Assembly: GCF_030815485.1 (NCBI RefSeq)
Contig: NZ_JAUSWV010000002.1
Location: forward strand, 5,704,001 to 5,768,000
Length of the DNA stretch: 64,000 nt
Source: Streptomyces rishiriensis
GTDB taxonomy: Bacteria; Actinomycetota; Actinomycetes; Streptomycetales; Streptomycetaceae
Direction of reading: 5' to 3'
Part shown: positions 59,371-64,000 of the stretch, piece by piece
Position numbering within the stretch: the first letter of the stretch is position 1
Layout of the letters: each line of letters starts with the position of its first letter
Notes under the pieces: generated by a model
What the model was told of the DNA's origin: nothing
The model's database searches: none
Seen by the model: the letters and a program-made list of their open reading frames with translations, nothing else
Translations under genes and position numbers: made by a program

Positions 59371-59466
59371 CGTACGAGCACGAGAACGCACCCCGTACGA
59401 GCACGAGAACGCATCCCGTACGAGCACGAGAACGCATCCCGTACGAGCACAGAACGCACCCCGTAC
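59371..59466 (+). repeat. 23-bp tandem repeats before the first GH35 gene
   Basis: Four units beginning with cgtacgagcacgagaacgca start at 59371, 59394, 59417 and 59440; a partial unit starts at 59462. The exact 23-bp period places them on successive faces of the helix. They end 25 bp before the GH35 start. The rest of the 406-bp gap (59085-59370) shows no gene or clear promoter. Confidence 0.8.
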
Positions 59467-59490
59467 GTCCGCCCCGACGAAGGGACCCGC

Positions 59491-61245
59491 ATGCCGGCCC
59501 TGACCACGACCTCCGACAGTTTCCTCCTCCACGGCGAACCGTTCCGCATCCTCTCCGGCGCTCTGCACTACTTCCGCGTCCACCCCGATCAGTGGACCGA
59601 CCGGCTGCGCAAGGCCCGCCTCATGGGGCTGAACACGGTCGAGACCTACCTCCCGTGGAACCTGCACCAGCCCGAACCCGGCACCCTCGTCCTCGACGGA
59701 CTCCTCGACCTGCCCCGCTTCCTCCGGCTGGCCGCGGCGGAGGGCCTGCACGTCCTCCTCCGCCCCGGGCCCTTCATCTGCGCCGAGTGGGACGGCGGCG
59801 GTCTGCCGCACTGGCTCACCACCGACGCCGACATCCGCCTGCGCACCAGCGACCCCCGCTTCACGGACGTCGTGGACCGCTACCTGGATCTCCTCCTCCC
59901 GCCGCTCCTGCCGTACATGGCGGCCTCGGGCGGCCCGGTCATCGCCGTACAGGTGGAGAACGAGTACGGCGCCTACGGCGACGACATGGCCTACCTGGAG
60001 CACCTCGAACACGCGCTCCGTTCACGGGGCGTCGAGGAGCTCCTGTTCACCTGCGACCAGACCGACGGCGATCACCTCAAGAACGGCGTGCTGCCCGGCG
60101 TCCTCGCCACCGGCACGTTCGGCAGCCGCGTGGACCAGTCCCTCCAGCGGCTCCGCGAGGCACAGCCGGAAGGCCCCCTGATGTGCGGGGAGTTCTGGAT
60201 CGGCTGGTTCGACCACTGGGGCGGTCCGCACCACGGAAGGGACGCCGAGGACGCCGCCGCCGACCTCGACCGGCTCCTGTCGGCGGGCGCCTCCGTCAAC
60301 ATCTACATGTTCCACGGCGGCACCAACTTCGGGCACACCAACGGCGCCAACCACCACCACGCCTACGTGCCGACCGTCACCTCCTACGACTACGACGCCC
60401 CACTCACCGAGAGCGGTGACCCGGGCCCGAAGTACCACGCCTTCCGTGAGGTCATCGCCCGCCACGCCCCGGTCCCGGACGAACCGGTGCCCGCCGCGTC
60501 GCCCAAACTCCCGCCGGTCACCGTCCGGTTGACCCACCGCGCTCCCCTCCTCCCGCTCGCGGACCGCCCCGTGCACGCCCCGGACCCCCGCTCCGCCGAC
60601 GAGCTGGGCCAACGCGCCGGGTACACCCTGTACCGGACCACCGTCCCCACCCCGGGGACCGGCCTGCTGCGCTTCGCCGGCGGAGTGGGGGACCGTGCCC
60701 AGGTCTTCCTGGACGGCGCCCCCGCGGGCGTCCTCGAACGCGAGCGCTACGAGGAGACCCTGCCCGTCCACGTCCCCCGCCCCGACGCCGTACTCGAGGT
60801 GCTCGTGGAGAACATGGGCCGGGTCAACTACGGTCCCCGCATCGGCGTTCCCAAGGGCCTGCTGGGCCCGGTCACGCTCGACGGCACACCCCTGCGAGGC
60901 TGGGACTCCCACGCACTGCCCCTGGACGACGTACCGGTCACCGCCGTGTTCACCCCGGCCGGGAACCCCACCTCCGCCGAACCGGCTTTCCACCGCGGGA
61001 CGTTCGAGGTGCGGACCCCCGCCGACACCTTCCTCTCCCTCCCCGGCTGGACGAAGGGCCAGGCCTGGGTCAACGGGTTCCACCTCGGCCGCTACTGGAG
61101 CCGCGGTCCGCAGCGCACCCTCTACGTCCCGGCCCCCACTCTGCGGTCCGGCGTCAACGAGTTGGTCGTCCTCGAACTGCACGGCGCCACGACGCTCGAC
61201 GCCCACCTCATCGACACCCCCGACCTCGGCCCGGAGCGGTCCTGA
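59491..61245 (+). CDS. GH35 beta-galactosidase
   Basis: A 584-aa retaining beta-galactosidase. The TIM-barrel domain starts at FRILSGALHYFRVHPDQWTDRLRKARLMGLNTVETYLPWNLHQPE. Acid/base Glu158 is in VQVENEYG and nucleophile Glu234 in MCGEFW; the Streptomyces/bacterial marker MFHGGTNFGHTNGAN follows. Two C-terminal beta-jelly-roll domains include VNYGPRIGVPKGLLGPV and KGQAWVNGFHLGRYW. No signal peptide is present, so the enzyme is cytosolic, matching uptake by the MFS protein. The stop overlaps the start of the next gene (TGATG). Confidence 0.95.
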   Translation: MPALTTTSDSFLLHGEPFRILSGALHYFRVHPDQWTDRLRKARLMGLNTVETYLPWNLHQPEPGTLVLDGLLDLPRFLRLAAAEGLHVLLRPGPFICAEWDGGGLPHWLTTDADIRLRTSDPRFTDVVDRYLDLLLPPLLPYMAASGGPVIAVQVENEYGAYGDDMAYLEHLEHALRSRGVEELLFTCDQTDGDHLKNGVLPGVLATGTFGSRVDQSLQRLREAQPEGPLMCGEFWIGWFDHWGGPHHGRDAEDAAADLDRLLSAGASVNIYMFHGGTNFGHTNGANHHHAYVPTVTSYDYDAPLTESGDPGPKYHAFREVIARHAPVPDEPVPAASPKLPPVTVRLTHRAPLLPLADRPVHAPDPRSADELGQRAGYTLYRTTVPTPGTGLLRFAGGVGDRAQVFLDGAPAGVLERERYEETLPVHVPRPDAVLEVLVENMGRVNYGPRIGVPKGLLGPVTLDGTPLRGWDSHALPLDDVPVTAVFTPAGNPTSAEPAFHRGTFEVRTPADTFLSLPGWTKGQAWVNGFHLGRYWSRGPQRTLYVPAPTLRSGVNELVVLELHGATTLDAHLIDTPDLGPERS

Positions 61246-63839
61246 TGCGGCACCGGGCGGACGTCGCACCCCTCGCCGGGCCGCCGCCGCGAGGTCATCT
61301 CCCCTTCGCCGACGCCCCCGCCGCCCCCGACCCCATCGAGGTGACCAGCCGCTGGCTGACCCGGGGCGGCCGCCCGTGGTTCCCGGTCTCGGGGGAGTTC
61401 CACTACTCCCGGTACCCGGCCCGGGAGTGGGAGGAGGAGCTGCTGAAGATGAAGGCGGGCGGGATCACGGTCGTCGCCTCGTACGTCATCTGGATCCACC
61501 ACGAGGAGACCGAGGGCCGCGTCCGCTTCGACGGCGACCGCGATCTGCGCCGTTTCGCCCGGCTCTGCGCCCGCCACGGCCTGGACTTCGTCCCCCGTAT
61601 CGGCCCGTGGTCCCACGCGGAGGTCCGCAACGGAGGCCTCCCGGACTGGGTCCTCGCCCGCACCACGGCCCCGCGCACCGACGACCCGGCGTACCTGACC
61701 GCCGTCCGTCCCTGGTGGGAGGCGATCGCGTCGCAACTGGACGGCCTGGACCGCGCGCACGACGGCCCGGTCGTCGCGATCCAGATCGAGAACGAGCTCT
61801 ACGACCAGCCCGGCCACCTGCGCACCCTGAAGCGCATGGCCCAGGAAACCGGCCTTCGCGCCCCGCTCTGGACCTCGACGGCATGGGGCGGAGTCCACCT
61901 CCCCGACGACGAGCTGCTCCCCCTCTACGGCGGCTACTCCGAGGCCTTCTGGACCGAGGCCGACGGTGGCTGGCCCGACACCTGCCGCAAGCACTTCTTC
62001 TTCACCCACCAGCGCGACGACGAGGGCATCGGCGCCGACCTGCGCCCGACGACCGTACGCGGCACGGACCCCGACGCCTACGCGGACCGGTTCCCCTGGG
62101 CCACCTGTGAGTTGGGCGGCGGCATGGCCGTCGCCTACCACCGCCGCCCGCGCGTCGACGCCGCCGACATCGGCGCCCTCGGCCTCACGAAGATCGGCTG
62201 CGGCTCGGTCTGGCAGGGCTACTACATGTTCCACGGCGGCACCAACCCGACGGGGGAGCGGACGCCCCTCCAGGAGTCCCACGCCACCGCCTACCCCAAC
62301 GACCTCCCCGTCCTGACCTACGACTTCCAGGCCCCCCTCGGCGAGTACGGCCAGTACCGCCCCTCCTACGACGAACTCCGGCTGCAGCACCTGCTCCTGG
62401 CGGACTTCGGCGAGCTGATCGCTCCCATGCGGTCGGTGCTGCCGGACGGCCGCCCGCGAGACCAGCACGACCGCGACACCCTGCGCTGGGCGGTCCGCGG
62501 CGACGGGCGCGCCTCGGGCTTCCTCTTCGTCACCAACCACCAGCCCCACGAGCCGCTCCCGGACCACCCGGACACCAGCTTCACGATCGGCTTCCCCGGG
62601 GCCCCGCCCCTCTCCCTCCCGAGCACCCCCGTCACCGTCCCCGCGGGCGCCTACTTCTGCTGGCCCCTGCGCCTCGACGTGGCGGGCCTGCGCCTGGACT
62701 GGGCCACCGCCCAGCCGGTCTGCACGGTCGCGGACGACGGCGGCGACGGCGGCGGCCGGACGGTTCTCGTCCTGGCGGCGACGGACGGCATCGAGCCCGA
62801 ACTGGCGCTGGACGCGACGACGGTGACGTCCGTCGTCGCGCCGTCCGGTGCGGACGTCACGACCGTGGCCGACGGCGACCGCGTCCTGATCACCGGCCTG
62901 CGCCCCGGCACGGACGCTCTGGTCGAGACGGAGACGCCGACGGGCGACCGGGTGGCCCTCCTGGTGCTGGACGCGGCCACCGCCCGCACCGCCTACCGGG
63001 GCGAGGCCTGGGGCGCACAGCGGCTCGTCCTGTGCGCCGACGGCGTGGTCTTCGACGCGACGACCGGCGAGGTGCGCATCCACCCCCGCGCCTCGGACGA
63101 CAGCGCCGACAGGACCGAGAGGGCCGAGAGGGCCGAGGGGGCAGGCAGGACCGACAGGGCCGAGAGGGCCGATACTGCCTGCACGGCAGGCAGTGCAGGC
63201 AGCGCCGACGAGGGCGGTGCGAGGGACGAGGGCGCTGCGGGCCACAGCGGCGACGAGGGATCCCGGGACCCCGCCGCGGCGGTCTCCCTCTCCGTCCTCC
63301 CGGCCCCGGACCGTCCCCCGACGGCAGCCGGTGCCGGGGTGAAGGAGAGCCAGGACGGCGCCCTGACCCGCTACACACTCGTCCCGGACGAGGACGCGCC
63401 CACCGTCGCCGCCCCCACGCTCGCCGCGCTCCGCCCGGCGGGCCCGCCGCCGGCCCCGGAGACGGGCGTACTGGGCCGGGCGAGCGCCCCCGCGGACGAG
63501 CACTACGACACGAGGGCGGCCGTCTTCCGCGTCGACGTCCCGGCGTCCCGCGCCGCTACCCCGCCCCTGCCCGGATCCGACCTGCTGCGCCTGCACTGGA
63601 CCGGCGACGTGGCCCGCGCCTACGTGGGGGACACGCTCGTCGCCGACCAGTTCTTCACGGGCCGCCCCTGGGACATCGCGCTCGACCGGCTCCCGCCCGG
63701 TGAGCCCCTCACCCTGAGGATCCTGCCGCTCGCCGCCGGGGCGGCCGTCCACCTTCCCGTCACCCCGCCGGCCGGGATCGCCGAGGTACGGCACGCCGAA
63801 CGGATCACCACCCGCACCTGGAGGCTCGGTACGACCTGA
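61245..63839 (+). CDS. Second, divergent GH35 glycosidase with low-complexity insert
   Basis: An 864-aa protein translationally coupled to the first GH35. The catalytic barrel (WFPVSGEFHYSRYPAREWEEELLKMKAGGITVVASYVIW) has acid/base Glu184 (IQIENELYD) and a likely nucleophile Glu289 (ATCELGGGM); MFHGGTNPTGERTPLQES marks the family. The C-terminal half is beta-rich and interrupted near residues 620-680 by a repeat tract of TDRAER/ERAE type and Gly/Ala/Asp. No signal peptide is seen. It is a different GH35 branch from its neighbour, so the two probably cleave different galactosides or linkages. Confidence 0.9.
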   Translation: MRHRADVAPLAGPPPRGHLPFADAPAAPDPIEVTSRWLTRGGRPWFPVSGEFHYSRYPAREWEEELLKMKAGGITVVASYVIWIHHEETEGRVRFDGDRDLRRFARLCARHGLDFVPRIGPWSHAEVRNGGLPDWVLARTTAPRTDDPAYLTAVRPWWEAIASQLDGLDRAHDGPVVAIQIENELYDQPGHLRTLKRMAQETGLRAPLWTSTAWGGVHLPDDELLPLYGGYSEAFWTEADGGWPDTCRKHFFFTHQRDDEGIGADLRPTTVRGTDPDAYADRFPWATCELGGGMAVAYHRRPRVDAADIGALGLTKIGCGSVWQGYYMFHGGTNPTGERTPLQESHATAYPNDLPVLTYDFQAPLGEYGQYRPSYDELRLQHLLLADFGELIAPMRSVLPDGRPRDQHDRDTLRWAVRGDGRASGFLFVTNHQPHEPLPDHPDTSFTIGFPGAPPLSLPSTPVTVPAGAYFCWPLRLDVAGLRLDWATAQPVCTVADDGGDGGGRTVLVLAATDGIEPELALDATTVTSVVAPSGADVTTVADGDRVLITGLRPGTDALVETETPTGDRVALLVLDAATARTAYRGEAWGAQRLVLCADGVVFDATTGEVRIHPRASDDSADRTERAERAEGAGRTDRAERADTACTAGSAGSADEGGARDEGAAGHSGDEGSRDPAAAVSLSVLPAPDRPPTAAGAGVKESQDGALTRYTLVPDEDAPTVAAPTLAALRPAGPPPAPETGVLGRASAPADEHYDTRAAVFRVDVPASRAATPPLPGSDLLRLHWTGDVARAYVGDTLVADQFFTGRPWDIALDRLPPGEPLTLRILPLAAGAAVHLPVTPPAGIAEVRHAERITTRTWRLGTT

Positions 63840-63934
63840 CCCCCGCTTCCCCGGCCGCCCGGCCTATCCTGTGGGTCCGCCGGGCGGCCCAGTGCGACGG
63901 GCCCCGGACCAGTCCCGAGGAAGAAGCCCCCGCC

Positions 63935-64000
63935 ATGACCCGAAGCGCCGCCGACGGCCCGGCCGGCCCGGGGACCAGGGGACGCAGCAGACGCAACTTC
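63935..64000 (+). CDS. Start of an unidentified gene (runs off right edge)
   Basis: ATG 63935 is preceded by CGAGGAAG. The 22 visible residues (MTRSAADGPAGPGTRGRSRR then NF) are Gly/Arg-rich and uninformative. It follows the GH35 pair after 95 bp and may belong to the same sugar-use group. Confidence 0.55.
   Translation, partial: MTRSAADGPAGPGTRGRSRRNF

Noticed and set aside
59371..59466. Could be a CRISPR array.
   Set aside because: The 23-bp units are directly adjacent with no spacers, and no cas genes are nearby.
61122..63794. Long open frame antisense to the second GH35 gene.
   Set aside because: Low-complexity Arg/Gly/Val protein lying over a well-supported glycosidase with catalytic residues.

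Overview
The window is chromosomal DNA of a high-GC actinomycete, almost certainly a Streptomyces. The evidence is a GC content near 72 percent over most of the length, frequent GTG and TTG starts, ATGA-type overlaps between co-directional genes, and hallmark loci: a fused E2/E1 2-oxoglutarate dehydrogenase (Kgd/OdhA type), a conservon (cvnABCD), a LigD-polymerase/Ku pair and a Streptomyces-type integrative element. From memory, the gene order resembles the kgd-lon-cvn-ku stretch of the S. coelicolor chromosome. That correspondence is recollection and was not searched.

Region 1 (1-20984) is a conserved core: the C-terminus of a TPR protein, kgd, an OmpR/EnvZ-type two-component pair, a spermidine-synthase-like protein, a rhomboid-like membrane protein, a DUF5954-like protein, a GNAT protein, lon, a MarR regulator, a PP2C-like phosphatase, then cvnA-B-C-D followed by an FAD monooxygenase. 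The lon promoter carries sites resembling both the HspR (HAIR) operator and the ClgR box.

Region 2 (about 20936-40146) is a 19.2-kb actinomycete integrative and conjugative element (AICE). It sits in the 3' end of the FAD monooxygenase gene and is bounded by a 15-bp direct repeat. It replaced the last 11 codons with its own copy. The displaced native 3' end survives at 40132-40180. Order: a ScoMcrA-like HNH nuclease; a low-GC gene with a HEPN-type RNxxxH motif; a double-winged-helix GntR regulator; an HD protein; a divergent XRE-NUDIX (Pif-like) pair; then a rightward transfer and replication block. That block holds a DUF4097-like protein, a stand-alone RapZ C-terminal domain, SpdB, a GGDEF protein, a zinc protein, an FtsK-type Tra, several small membrane or zinc proteins, a C5-type DNA methyltransferase, a prim-pol, a DUF3987-like replication protein, a putative origin, xis and int. 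Three hairpins in this block share an identical 19-nt loop while their stems differ in sequence but stay paired. Each ends 31-38 nt before a start codon.

Region 3 (40153-64000) returns to conserved chromosome: an NlpC/P60 endopeptidase, a TetR-AurF-like diiron oxygenase group, an ADP-ribosylglycohydrolase, a penicillin-binding protein/FtsW-RodA pair, an Asn/Gln/Gly-repeat secreted SH3 protein, a lipoprotein/sensor-kinase pair, a tyrosine phosphatase, a NERD-like protein, LigD-polymerase and Ku, an acyltransferase, and a sugar-use group (MFS transporter plus two different GH35 beta-galactosidases). A further gene runs off the right edge.

The most interesting candidate system is in region 2. 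The shared-loop hairpins lie on either side of an element-encoded RapZ-like C-terminal domain, which in RapZ is the RNA-binding part. This suggests an element-borne RNA-protein control circuit for conjugation. Second is the left-end cargo (HNH nuclease plus HEPN-motif protein), which looks like anti-phage defence. No CRISPR array, tRNA or rRNA gene, or classical insertion sequence was seen.
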